Under the pieces are notes generated by a model that searched no databases, had not been told where the DNA came from, and saw nothing but the letters and a program-made list of their open reading frames with translations. A stretch of DNA of 64,000 bases from Canna indica. Taxonomy: Eukaryota; Streptophyta; Magnoliopsida; Zingiberales; Cannaceae. The position numbers were made by a program, and so were the translations under genes. The first letter of the stretch is position 1, and every line of letters starts with the position of its first letter. Below, in pieces: positions 24,212-35,871 of this stretch. The stretch lies in assembly GCA_034359265.1 (NCBI GenBank), contig CP136890.1:49388501-49452500 (forward strand). The letters run 5' to 3'.

Positions 24212-25993
24212 GAATGTTCTGGAGTCGCTCGGGACTCAGATTGCTGGGCGTTTCGAGCCGATACCCCGAGGTTCAATCAGTCGACTTCGTTCAAGATTCT
24301 GTTCGAAAAACCGTGTAATTCTTTGCATTAGTCTGTCAAAAATAACTCAATTAACAACTTCTCCCATCACAGTGAATGTTCTGGAGTCGCTCGAGACTCA
24401 GATTGCTGGGCATTTCGAGCCGATACCCCGAAGTTCAATCAGTCGACTTCGTTCAAGATTCTGTTCGAAAAACCGTGTAATTCTTTGCATTAGTCTGTCA
24501 AAAATAACTCGATTGACAACTTCTCCCATCACAGTGAATGTTCTGGAGTCGCTCGGGACTCAGATTGCTGGGCGTTTCGATCCGATACCCCGAAGTTCAA
24601 TCAATCGGCTTCGTTCAGCATTCTGTTCGAAAAACCGTGTAATTCTTTTCATTAGTCTATCAAAAATAACTCGATTAACAACTTCTCCCATCTTAGTGAA
24701 TGTTCTGGAGTCGCTCAGGACTCAGATTGCTGGGCGTTTCGAGCCGATACCCCGAAGTTCAATCAGTCGGCTTCGTTCAACATTCTGTTCGAAAAACCGT
24801 GTAATTCTTTGCATTAGTCTGTCAAAAATAACTCGATTGACAACTTCTCCCATCACAGTGAATGTTCTGGAGTCGCTCGGGACTCAGATTGCTGGGCGTT
24901 TCGAGCCGATACCCCGAAGTTCAATCAATCGGCTTCGTTCAGCATTCTGTTCGAAAAACCGTGTAATTCTTTTCATTAGTCTATCAAAAATAACTCGATT
25001 AACAACTTCTCCCATCTTAGTGAATATTCTGGAGTCGCTCGGGACTCAGATTGCTGGGCGTTTCGAGCCGATACCCCGAAGTTCAATCAGTCGGCTTCGT
25101 TCAGCATTCTGTTCAAAAAACCGTGTAATTCTTTGCATTAGTCTTTCAAAAATAACTCGATTAACAACTTCTCCCATCACAGTGAATGTTCTGGAGTCGC
25201 TCGAGACTCAGATTGCTGGGCATTTCGAGCCAATACCCCGAAGTTCAATCAGTCGGCTTCGTTGAAGATTCTGTTCGAAAAATCGTGCAATTCTTTGTAT
25301 TAGTTTGTCAAAAATAACTCGATTAAGAACTTCTCCCATCACAGTGAATGTTCTGGAGTCGCTAGGGACTCAGATTGCTGGGCGTTTCGAGCCGATACCC
25401 CGAAGTTCAATCAGTCGGCTTCGTTCAGCATTCTGTTCAAAAAACCGTGTAATTCTTTGCATTAGTCTGTCAAAAATAACTCGATAGACAACTTCTCCCA
25501 TCACAGTGAATGTTCTGGAGTCGCTCGGGACTCAGATTGCTGGGCGTTTCGAGCCGATACCCCGAAGTTCAATCAATCGGCTTCGTTCAGCTTTCTGTTC
25601 GAAAAACCGTGTAATTCTTTTCATTAGTCTATCAAAAATAACTCGATTAACAACTTCTCCCATCTTAGTGAATGTTCTGGAGTCGCTCGGGACTCAGATT
25701 GCTGGGCGTTCCGAGCCGATACCCCGAAGTTCAATCAGTCGGCTTCGTTCAGCATTCTCTTCGAAAAACCGTGTAATTCTTTGCATTAATCTTTCAAAAA
25801 TAACTCGATTAACAACTTCTCCCATCACAGTGAATGTTCTGGAGTCGCTCGAGACTCAGATTGCTGGGCATTTCGAGCCGATACCCCGAAGTTCAATCAG
25901 TCGGTTTCGTTCAAGATTCTATTCGAAAAATCGTGCAATTCTTTGCATTAGTTTATCAAAAATAACTCGATTAAGAACTTCTCCCATCACAGT

Positions 25994-26155
25994 GAATGTT
26001 CAGGAGTCGCTCGAGACTCAGATTGCTGGGCGTGTCGAGCCAATACCCCGAAGTTCAATCAGTCGGCTTCGTTGAAGATTCTGTTCGAAAAATCGTTCAA
26101 TTCTTTGTATTAGTTTGTCAAAAATAACTCGATTAAGAACTTCTCCCATCACAGT
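25994..26155. repeat. E/D mosaic unit, founder of a small zone II class
   Basis: The unit starts with GTTCAGGAGTCG, has the class E mark 41g (GTGTCGAG) next to the class D mark 49a (GAGCCAATA), and then a class D right half with GTTGAAGATTC and ATCGTTCAATTC. The same mosaic recurs near 26480, 28910, 30206 and 31502, so one recombinant unit has been amplified with its neighbours. Confidence 0.8.
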
Positions 26156-27127
26156 GAATGTTCTGGAGTCGCTCGGGACTCAGATTGCTGGGCGTTTCGA
26201 GCCGATACCCCGAAGTTCAATCAATCGGCTTCGTTCAGCATTCTGTTCGAAAAACCGTGTAATTCTTTTCATTAGTCTATCAAAAATAACTCGATTAACA
26301 ACTTCTCCCATCTTAGTGAATATTCTGGAGTCGCTTGGGACTCAGATTGCTGGGCATTTCGAGCCGATACCCCGAAGTTCAATCAGTCGGTTTCGTTCAA
26401 GATTCTATTCGAAAAATCGTGCAATTCTTTGCATTAGTTTATCAAAAATAACTCGATTAAGAACTTCTCCCATCACAGTGAATGTTCAGGAGTCGCTCGA
26501 GACTCAGATTGCTGGGCGTGTCGAGCCAATACCCCGAAGTTCAATCAGTCGGCTTCGTTGAAGATTCTGTTCGAAAAATCGTTCAATTCTTTGTATTAGT
26601 TTGTCAAAAATAACTCGATTAAGAACTTCTCCCATCACAGTGAATGTTCTGGAGTCGCTCGGGACTCAGATTGCTGGGCGTTTCGAGCCGATACCCCGAA
26701 GTTCAATCAATCGGCTTCGTTCAGCATTCTGTTCGAAAAACCGTGTAATTCTTTTCATTAGTCTATCAAAAATAACTCGATTAACAACTTCTCCCATCTT
26801 AGTGAATATTCTGGAGTCGCTCGGGACTCAGATTGCTGGGCGTTTCGAGCCGATACCCCGAAGTTCAATCAGTCGGCTTCGTTCAGCATTCTGTTCAAAA
26901 AACCGTGTAATTCTTTGCATTAGTCTTTCAAAAATAACTCGATTAACAACTTCTCCCATCACAGTGAATGTTCTGGAGTCGCTCGAGACTCAGATTGCTG
27001 GGCATTTCGAGCCAATACCCCGAAGTTCAATCAGTCGGCTTCGTTGAAGATTCTGTTCGAAAAATCGTGCAATTCTTTGTATTAGTTTGTCAAAAATAAC
27101 TCGATTAAGAACTTCTCCCATCACAGT
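26156..27127. repeat. Two related three-unit (486 bp) segments
   Basis: The AL unit at 26156 is followed by a C unit and an E/D mosaic. The near-identical AL unit at 26642 is followed by B' and D. The two start identically, and the 26156 copy switches to C near 26360 after GCTTGGGACTCAG. The 26642 version reappears at 29072 and 30368. Confidence 0.75.
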
Positions 27128-29071
27128 GAATGTTCTGGAGTCGCTAGGGACTCAGATTGCTGGGCGTTTCGAGCCGATACCCCGAGGTTCAATCAGTCGA
27201 CTTCGTTCAAGATTCTGTTCGAAAAACCGTGTAATTCTTTGCATTAGTCTGTCAAAAATAACTCAATTAACAACTTCTCCCATCACAGTGAATGTTCTGG
27301 AGTCGCTCGAGACTCAGATTGCTGGGCATTTCGAGCCGATACCCCGAAGTTCAATCAGTCGACTTCGTTCAAGATTCTGTTCGAAAAACCGTGTAATTCT
27401 TTGCATTAGTCTGTCAAAAATAACTCGATTGACAACTTCTCCCATCACAGTGAATGTTCTGGAGTCGCTCGGGACTCAGATTGCTGGGCGTTTCGATCCG
27501 ATACCCCGAAGTTCAATCAATCGGCTTCGTTCAGCATTCTGTTCGAAAAACCGTGTAATTCTTTTCATTAGTCTATCAAAAATAACTCGATTAACAACTT
27601 CTCCCATCTTAGTGAATGTTCTGGAGTCGCTCAGGACTCAGATTGCTGGGCGTTTCGAGCCGATACCCCGAAGTTCAATCAGTCGGCTTCGTTCAACATT
27701 CTGTTCGAAAAACCGTGTAATTCTTTGCATTAGTCTGTCAAAAATAACTCGATTGACAACTTCTCCCATCACAGTGAATGTTCTGGAGTCGCTCGGGACT
27801 CAGATTGCTGGGCGTTTCGAGCCGATACCCCGAAGTTCAATCAATCGGCTTCGTTCAGCATTCTGTTCGAAAAACCGTGTAATTCTTTTCATTAGTCTAT
27901 CAAAAATAACTCGATTAACAACTTCTCCCATCTTAGTGAATATTCTGGAGTCGCTCGGGACTCAGATTGCTGGGCGTTTCGAGCCGATACCCCGAAGTTC
28001 AATCAGTCGGCTTCGTTCAGCATTCTGTTCAAAAAACCGTGTAATTCTTTGCATTAGTCTTTCAAAAATAACTCGATTAACAACTTCTCCCATCACAGTG
28101 AATGTTCTGGAGTCGCTCGAGACTCAGATTGCTGGGCATTTCGAGCCAATACCCCGAAGTTCAATCAGTCGGCTTCGTTGAAGATTCTGTTCGAAAAATC
28201 GTGCAATTCTTTGTATTAGTTTGTCAAAAATAACTCGATTAAGAACTTCTCCCATCACAGTGAATGTTCTGGAGTCGCTAGGGACTCAGATTGCTGGGCG
28301 TTTCGAGCCGATACCCCGAAGTTCAATCAGTCGGCTTCGTTCAGCATTCTGTTCAAAAAACCGTGTAATTCTTTGCATTAGTCTGTCAAAAATAACTCGA
28401 TAGACAACTTCTCCCATCACAGTGAATGTTCTGGAGTCGCTCCGGACTCAGATTGCTGGGCGTTTCGAGCCGATACCCCGAAGTTCAATCAATCGGCTTC
28501 GTTCAGCTTTCTGTTCGAAAAACCGTGTAATTCTTTTCATTAGTCTATCAAAAATAACTCGATTAACAACTTCTCCCATCTTAGTGAATGTTCTGGAGTC
28601 GCTCGGGACTCAGATTGCTGGGCGTTCCGAGCCGATACCCCGAAGTTCAATCAGTCGGCTTCGTTCAGCATTCTCTTCGAAAAACCGTGTAATTCTTTGC
28701 ATTAATCTTTCAAAAATAACTCGATTAACAACTTCTCCCATCACAGTGAATGTTCTGGAGTCGCTCGAGACTCAGATTGCTGGGCATTTCGAGCCGATAC
28801 CCCGAAGTTCAATCAGTCGGTTTCGTTCAAGATTCTATTCGAAAAATCGTGCAATTCTTTGCATTAGTTTATCAAAAATAACTCGATTAAGAACTTCTCC
28901 CATCACAGTGAATGTTCAGGAGTCGCTCGAGACTCAGATTGCTGGGCGTGTCGAGCCAATACCCCGAAGTTCAATCAGTCGGCTTCGTTGAAGATTCTGT
29001 TCGAAAAATCGTTCAATTCTTTGTATTAGTTTGTCAAAAATAACTCGATTAAGAACTTCTCCCATCACAGT

Positions 29072-31663
29072 GAATGTTCTGGAGTCGCTCGGGACTCAGA
29101 TTGCTGGGCGTTTCGAGCCGATACCCCGAAGTTCAATCAATCGGCTTCGTTCAGCATTCTGTTCGAAAAACCGTGTAATTCTTTTCATTAGTCTATCAAA
29201 AATAACTCGATTAACAACTTCTCCCATCTTAGTGAATATTCTGGAGTCGCTCGGGACTCAGATTGCTGGGCGTTTCGAGCCGATACCCCGAAGTTCAATC
29301 AGTCGGCTTCGTTCAGCATTCTGTTCAAAAAACCGTGTAATTCTTTGCATTAGTCTTTCAAAAATAACTCGATTAACAACTTCTCCCATCACAGTGAATG
29401 TTCTGGAGTCGCTCGAGACTCAGATTGCTGGGCATTTCGAGCCAATACCCCGAAGTTCAATCAGTCGGCTTCGTTGAAGATTCTGTTCGAAAAATCGTGC
29501 AATTCTTTGTATTAGTTTGTCAAAAATAACTCGATTAAGAACTTCTCCCATCACAGTGAATGTTCTGGAGTCGCTAGGGACTCAGATTGCTGGGCGTTTC
29601 GAGCCGATACCCCGAAGTTCAATCAGTCGGCTTCGTTCAGCATTCTGTTCAAAAAACCGTGTAATTCTTTGCATTAGTCTATCAAAAATAACTCGATAGA
29701 CAACTTCTTCCATCACAGTGAATGTTCTGGAGTCGCTCGGGACTCAGATTGCTGGGCGTTTCGAGCCGATACCCCGAAGTTCAATCAATCGGCTTCGTTC
29801 AGCTTTCTGTTCGAAAAACCGTGTAATTCTTTTCATTAGTCTATCAAAAATAACTCGATTAACAACTTCTCCCATCTTAGTGAATGTTCTGGAGTCGCTC
29901 GGGACTCAGATTGCTGGGCGTTCCGAGCCGATACCCTGAAGTTCAATCAGTCGGCTTCGTTCAGCATTCTGTTCGAAAAACCGTGTAATTCTTTGCATTA
30001 ATCTTTCAAAAATAACTCGATTAACAACTTCTCCCATCACAGTGAATGTTCTGGAGTCGCTCGAGACTCAGATTGCTGGGCATTTCGAGCCGATACCCCG
30101 AAGTTCAATCAGTCGGTTTCGTTCAAGATTCTATTCGAAAAATCGTGCAATTCTTTGCATTAGTTTATCAAAAATAACTCGATTAAGAACTTCTCCCATC
30201 ACAGTGAATGTTCTGGAGTCGCTCGAGACTCAGATTGCTGGGCGTGTCGAGCCAATACCCCGAAGTTCAATCAGTCGGCTTCGTTGAAGATTCTGTTCGA
30301 AAAATCGTTCAATTCTTTGTATTAGTTTGTCAAAAATAACTCGATTAAGAACTTCTCCCATCACAGTGAATGTTCTGGAGTCGCTCGGGACTCAGATTGC
30401 TGGGCGTTTCGAGCCGATACCCCGAAGTTCAATCAATCGGCTTCGTTCAGCATTCTGTTCGAAAAACCGTGTAATTCTTTTCATTAGTCTATCAAAAATA
30501 ACTCGATTAACAACTTCTCCCATCTTAGTGAATATTCTGGAGTCGCTCGGGACTCAGATTGCTGGGCGTTTCGAGCCGATACCCCGAAGTTCAATCAGTC
30601 GGCTTCGTTCAGCATTCTGTTCAAAAAACCGTGTAATTCTTTGCATTAGTCTTTCAAAAATAACTCGATTAACAACTTCTCCCATCACAGTGAATGTTCT
30701 GGAGTCGCTCGAGACTCAGATTGCTGGGCATTTCGAGCCAATACCCCGAAGTTCAATCAGTCGGCTTCGTTGAAGATTCTGTTCGAAAAATCGTGCAATT
30801 CTTTGTATTAGTTTGTCAAAAATAACTCGATTAAGAACTTCTCCCATCACAGTGAATGTTCTGGAGTCGCTAGGGACTCAGATTGCTGGGCGTTTCGAGC
30901 CGATACCCCGAAGTTCAATCAGTCGGCTTCGTTCAGCATTCTGTTCAAAAAACCGTGTAATTCTTTGCATTAGTCTATCAAAAATAACTCGATAGACAAC
31001 TTCTCCCATCACAGTGAATGTTCTGGAGTCGCTCGGGACTCAGATTGCTGGGCGTTTCGAGCCGATACCCCGAAGTTCAATCAATCGGCTTCGTTCAGCT
31101 TTCTGTTCGAAAAACCGTGTAATTCTTTTCATTAGTCTATCAAAAATAACTCGATTAACAACTTCTCCCATCTTAGTGAATGTTCTGGAGTCGCTCGGGA
31201 CTCAGATTGCTGGGCGTTCCGAGCCGATACCCTGAAGTTCAATCAGTCGGCTTCGTTCAGCATTCTGTTCGAAAAACCGTGTAATTCTTTGCATTAATCT
31301 TTCAAAAATAACTCGATTAACAACTTCTCCCATCACAGTGAATGTTCTGGAGTCGCTCGAGACTCAGATTGCTGGGCATTTCGAGCCGATACCCCGAAGT
31401 TCAATCAGTCGGTTTCGTTCAAGATTCTATTCGAAAAATCGTGCAATTCTTTGCATTAGTTTATCAAAAATAACTCGATTAAGAACTTCTCCCATCACAG
31501 TGAATGTTCTGGAGTCGCTCGAGACTCAGATTGCTGGGCGTGTCGAGCCAATACCCCGAAGTTCAATCAGTCGGCTTCGTTGAAGATTCTGTTCGAAAAA
31601 TCGTTCAATTCTTTGTATTAGTTTGTCAAAAATAACTCGATTAAGAACTTCTCCCATCACAGT
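29072..31663. repeat. Eight-unit (1296 bp) tandem repeat, two full copies
   Basis: Copies 29072-30367 and 30368-31663 have the order AL, B', D, B, A, B' (with GTTCCGAG), C, E/D mosaic. A third copy begins at 31664 and diverges within its second unit. Both copies carry TTCAGCTTTCTG, ATACCCTGAAG, TGCATTAATC and CGATAGACAAC. The one clear difference noticed is ACTTCTTCCATC near 29704 against ACTTCTCCCATC near 31000. Confidence 0.9.
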
Positions 31664-33929
31664 GAATGTTCTGGAGTCGCTCGGGACTCAGATTGCTGGG
31701 CGTTTCGAGCCGATACCCCGAAGTTCAATCAATCGGCTTCGTTCAGCATTCTGTTCGAAAAACCGTGTAATTCTTTTCATTAGTCTATCAAAAATAACTC
31801 GATTAACAACTTCTCCCATCTTAGTGAAGGTTCTGGAGTCGCTCGGGACTCAGATTGCTGGGCGTTTCGAGCCGATACCCCGAAGTTCAATCAATCGGCT
31901 TCGTTCAGCATTTTGATCGAAAAACCGTGTAATTCTTTGCATTAGTCTTTCAAAAATAACTCGATTAACAACTTCTCCCATCACAGTGAATGTTCTGGAG
32001 TCGCTCGAGACTCAGATTGCTGGGCATTTCGAGTCAATACCCCGAAGTTCAATCAGTCGGCTTCGTTGAAGATTCTGTTCGAAAAATCGTGCAATTCTTT
32101 GTATTAGTTTGTCAAAAATAACTCGATTAAGAACTTCTCCCATCACAGTGAATGTTCTGGAGTCGCTAGGGACTCAGATTGCTGGGCGTTTCGAGCCGAT
32201 ACCCCGAAGTTCAATCAGTCGGCTTCGTTCAGCATTCTGTTCAAAAAACCGTGTAATTCTTTTCATTAGTCTATCAAAAATAACTCGATTAAGAACTTCT
32301 CCCATCACAGTGAATGTTCTAAAGTCGCTAGGGACTCAGATTGCTGGGCGTTTCGAGCCGATACCCCGAAGTTCAATCAGTCGGCTTCGTTCAGCATTCT
32401 GTTCAAAAAACCGTGTAATTCTTTGCATTAGTCTGTCAAAAATAACTCGATTGACAACTTCTCCCATCACAGTGAATGTTCTGGAGTCGCTCGGGACTCA
32501 GATTGCTGGGCGTTTCGAGCCGATACCCCGAAGTTCAATCAATCGGCTTCGTTCAGCATTCTGTTCGAAAAACCGTGTAATTCTTTTCATTAGTCTATCA
32601 AAAATAACTCGATTAAGAACTTCTCCCATCACAGCGAATGTTCTGGAGTCGCTAGGGACTCAGATTGCTGGGCGTTTCGAGCCGATACCCCGAAGTTCAA
32701 TCAGTCGGCTTCGTTCAGCATTTGTTCAAAAAACCGTGTAATTCTTTGCATTAGTCTGTCAAAAATAACACGATTGACAACTTCTCCCATCACAGTGAAT
32801 GTTCTGGAGTCGCTCGGGACTCAGATTGCTGGGCGTTTCGAGCCGATACCCCGAAGTTCAATCAATCGGCTTCGTTCAGCATTCTGTTCGAAAAACCGTG
32901 TAATTCTTTTCATTAGTCTATCAAAAATAACTCGATTAACAACTTCTCCCATCTTAGTGAATGTTCTGGAGTCGCTCGGGACTCAGATTGCTGGGCGTTT
33001 CGAGCCGATAACCCGAAGTTCAATCAGTCGGCTTCGTTCAGCATTCTGTTCGAAAAACCGTGTAATTCTTTGCATTAGTCTTTCAAAAATAACTCGATTA
33101 ACAACTTCTCCCATCACAGTGAATGTTCTGGAGACGCTCGAGACTCAGATTGCTGGGCATTTCGAGCCAATACCCCGAAGTTCAATCAGTCGGCTTCGTT
33201 GAAGATTCTGTTCGAAAAATCGTGCAATTCTTTGTATTAGTTTGTCAAAAATAACTCGATTAAGAACTTCTCCCATCACAGTGAATGTTCTGGAGTCACT
33301 AGGGACTCAGATTGCTAGGCGTTTCGAGCCGATACCCCGAAGTTCAATCAGTCGGCTTCGTTCAGCATTCTATTCAAAAAACCGTGTAATTCTTTGCATT
33401 AGTCTGTCAAAAATAACTCGATTGACAACTTCTCCCATCACAGTGAATGTTCTGGAGTCGCTCGGGACTCAGATTGCTGGGCGTTTCGAGCCGATACCCC
33501 GAGGTTCAATCAATCGGCTTCGTTCAGCATTCTGTTCGAAAAACCGTGTAATTCTTGCATTAGTCTGTCAAAAATAACTCGATTAACAACTTCTCCCATC
33601 TTAGTGAATGTTCTGGAGTCGCTCGGGACTCAGATTGCTGGGCGTTTCGAGCCGATACCCCGAAGTTCAATCAGTCGGCTTCGTTCAACATTCTGTTCGA
33701 AAAACCGTGCAATTCTTTGCATTAGTCTTTCAAAAATAACTCGATTAACAACTTCTCCCATCACAGTGAATGTTCTGGAGTCGCTAGGGACTCAGATTGC
33801 TGGGCGTTTCGAGCCGATACCCCGAAGTTCAATCAGTCGGCTTCGTTCAGCATTCTGTTCAAAAAACCGTGTAATTCTTTGCATTAGTCTGTAAAAAATA
33901 ACTCGATTGACAACTTCTCCCATCACAGT

Positions 33930-35871
33930 GAATGTTCTGGAGTTGCTCGGGACTCAGATTGCTGGGCGTTTCGAGCCGATACCCCGAAGTTCAATCAATC
34001 GGCTTCGTTCAGCATTCTGTTCGAAAAACCGTGTAATTCTTTTCATTAGTCTATCAAAAATAACTCGATTAACAACTTCTCCCATCTTAGTGAATGTTCT
34101 GGAGTCGCTCGGGACTCAGATTGCTGGGCGTTCCGAGCCGATACCCCGAAGTTCAATCAGTCGGCTTCGTTCAGCATTCTGTTCGAAAAACCGTGTAATT
34201 CTTTGCATTAGTCTTTCAAAAATAACTCGATTAACAACTTCTCCCATCTTAGTGAATGTTCTGGAGTCGCTCGGGACTCAGATTGTTGGGCGTTTCGAGC
34301 CGATACCCCGAAGTTCAATCAATCGGCTTCGTTCAGCATTCTGTTCGAAAAACCGTGTAATTCTTTTCATTAGTCTATCAAAAATAACTCGATTAAGAAC
34401 TTCTCCCATCACAGTGAATGTTCTGGAGTCGCTCGGGACTCAGATTGCTGGGCGTGTCGAGCCGATACCCCGAAGTTCAATCAGTCGGCTTCGTTCAGCA
34501 TTTTGTTCGAAAAACTGTGTAATTCTTTGCATTAGTCTATCTAAAATAACTCGATTAAGAACTTCTCCCATCACAGTGAATGTTCAGGAGTCGCTAGGGA
34601 CTCAGATTGCTGGGCGTTTCGAGCCGATACCCCGAAGTTCAATCAGTCGGCTTCGTTCAACATTCTGTTCGAAAAACCGTGTAATTCTTTTCATTAGTCT
34701 ATCAAAAATAACTCGATTAAGAACTTCTCCCATCACAGTGAATGTTCTGGAGTCGCTAGGGACTCAGATTGCTGGGCGTTTCGAGCCGATACCCCGAAGT
34801 TCAATCAGTCGGCTTCGTTCAGCATTTGTTCAAAAAACCGTGTAATTCTTTGCATTAGTCTGTCAAAAATAACACGATTGACAACTTCTCCCATCACAGT
34901 GAATGTTCTGGAGTTGCTCGGGACTCAGATTGCTGGGCGTTTCGAGCCGATACCCCGAAGTTCAATCAATCGGCTTCGTTCAGCATTCTGTTCGAAAAAC
35001 CGTGTAATTCTTTTCATTAGTCTATCAAAAATAACTCGATTAACAACTTCTCCCATCTTAGTGAATGTTCTGGAGTCGCTCGGGACTCAGATTGCTGGGC
35101 GTTCCGAGCCGATACCCCGAAGTTCAATCAGTCGGCTTCGTTCAGCATTCTGTTCGAAAAACCGTGTAATTCTTTGCATTAGTCTTTCAAAAATAACTCG
35201 ATTAACAACTTCTCCCATCTTAGTGAATGTTCTGGAGTCGCTCGGGACTCAGATTGCTGGGCGTTTCGAGCCGATACCCCGAAGTTCAATCAATCGGCTT
35301 CGTTCAGCATTCTGTTCGAAAAACCGTGTAATTCTTTTCATTAGTCTATCAAAAATAACTCGATTAAGAACTTCTCCCATCACAGTGAATGTTCTGGAGT
35401 CGCTCGGGACTCAGATTGCTGGGCGTGTCGAGCCGATACCCCGAAGTTCAATCAGTCGGCTTCGTTCAGCATTTTGTTCGAAAAACTGTGTAATTCTTTG
35501 CATTAGTCTATCTAAAATAACTCGATTAAGAACTTCTCCCATCACAGTGAATGTTCAGGAGTCGCTAGGGACTCAGATTGCTGGGCGTTTCGAGCCGATA
35601 CCCCGAAGTTCAATCAGTCGGCTTCGTTCAACATTCTGTTCGAAAAACCGTGTAATTCTTTTCATTAGTCTATCAAAAATAACTCGATTAAGAACTTCTC
35701 CCATCACAGTGAATGTTCTGGAGTCGCTAGGGACTCAGATTGCTGGGCGTTTCGAGCCGATACCCCGAAGTTCAATCAGTCGGCTTCGTTCAGCATTTGT
35801 TCAAAAAACCGTGTAATTCTTTGCATTAGTCTGTCAAAAATAACACGATTGACAACTTCTCCCATCACAGT
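33930..35871. repeat. 971-bp six-unit tandem duplication
   Basis: Copies 33930-34900 and 34901-35871 each contain five 162-bp units and one 161-bp unit. Both share GGAGTTGCTCGG, GTCTATCTAAAATAAC and GTTCAGGAGTCG. I saw one difference: GATTGTTGGG near 34284 against GATTGCTGGG near 35255. The left flank of copy 1 has GTAAAAAATAACTCG, while copy 2 starts after ATAACACGATTG. Confidence 0.92.

Larger units (their letters stand above)
24171..29266. repeat. 18-unit (2916 bp) duplication
   Basis: Bases from 24171 to about 26350 match 27087 to about 29266 at an offset of 2916 bp. Shared private changes include CTCAATTAACAAC, GTTTCGATCCGATA, CGATAGACAAC, TTCAGCTTTCTG, ATTCTCTTCG, TGCATTAATC and GTTCAGGAGTCG. 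Differences I noticed are GCTCGGGAC against GCTAGGGAC near 24226/27142, and GCTCGGGAC against GCTCCGGAC near 25525/28441. Confidence 0.88.
17735..32149. repeat. Zone II of the array: 648-bp cassettes and nested duplications
   Basis: The dominant arrangement is a four-unit cassette B or E, then AL, B', D. It is clearest at 18221-18868 and 22432-23079. D units, recognisable by CTTCGTTGAAGATTC, follow each other at multiples of 162 bp and often at 648 bp. The zone contains a duplication at offset 4211, an 18-unit duplication, and an 8-unit tandem repeat. Three deletion units occur (1 bp each, near 19287, 23497 and 23980). Zone borders are my own segmentation. Confidence 0.7.
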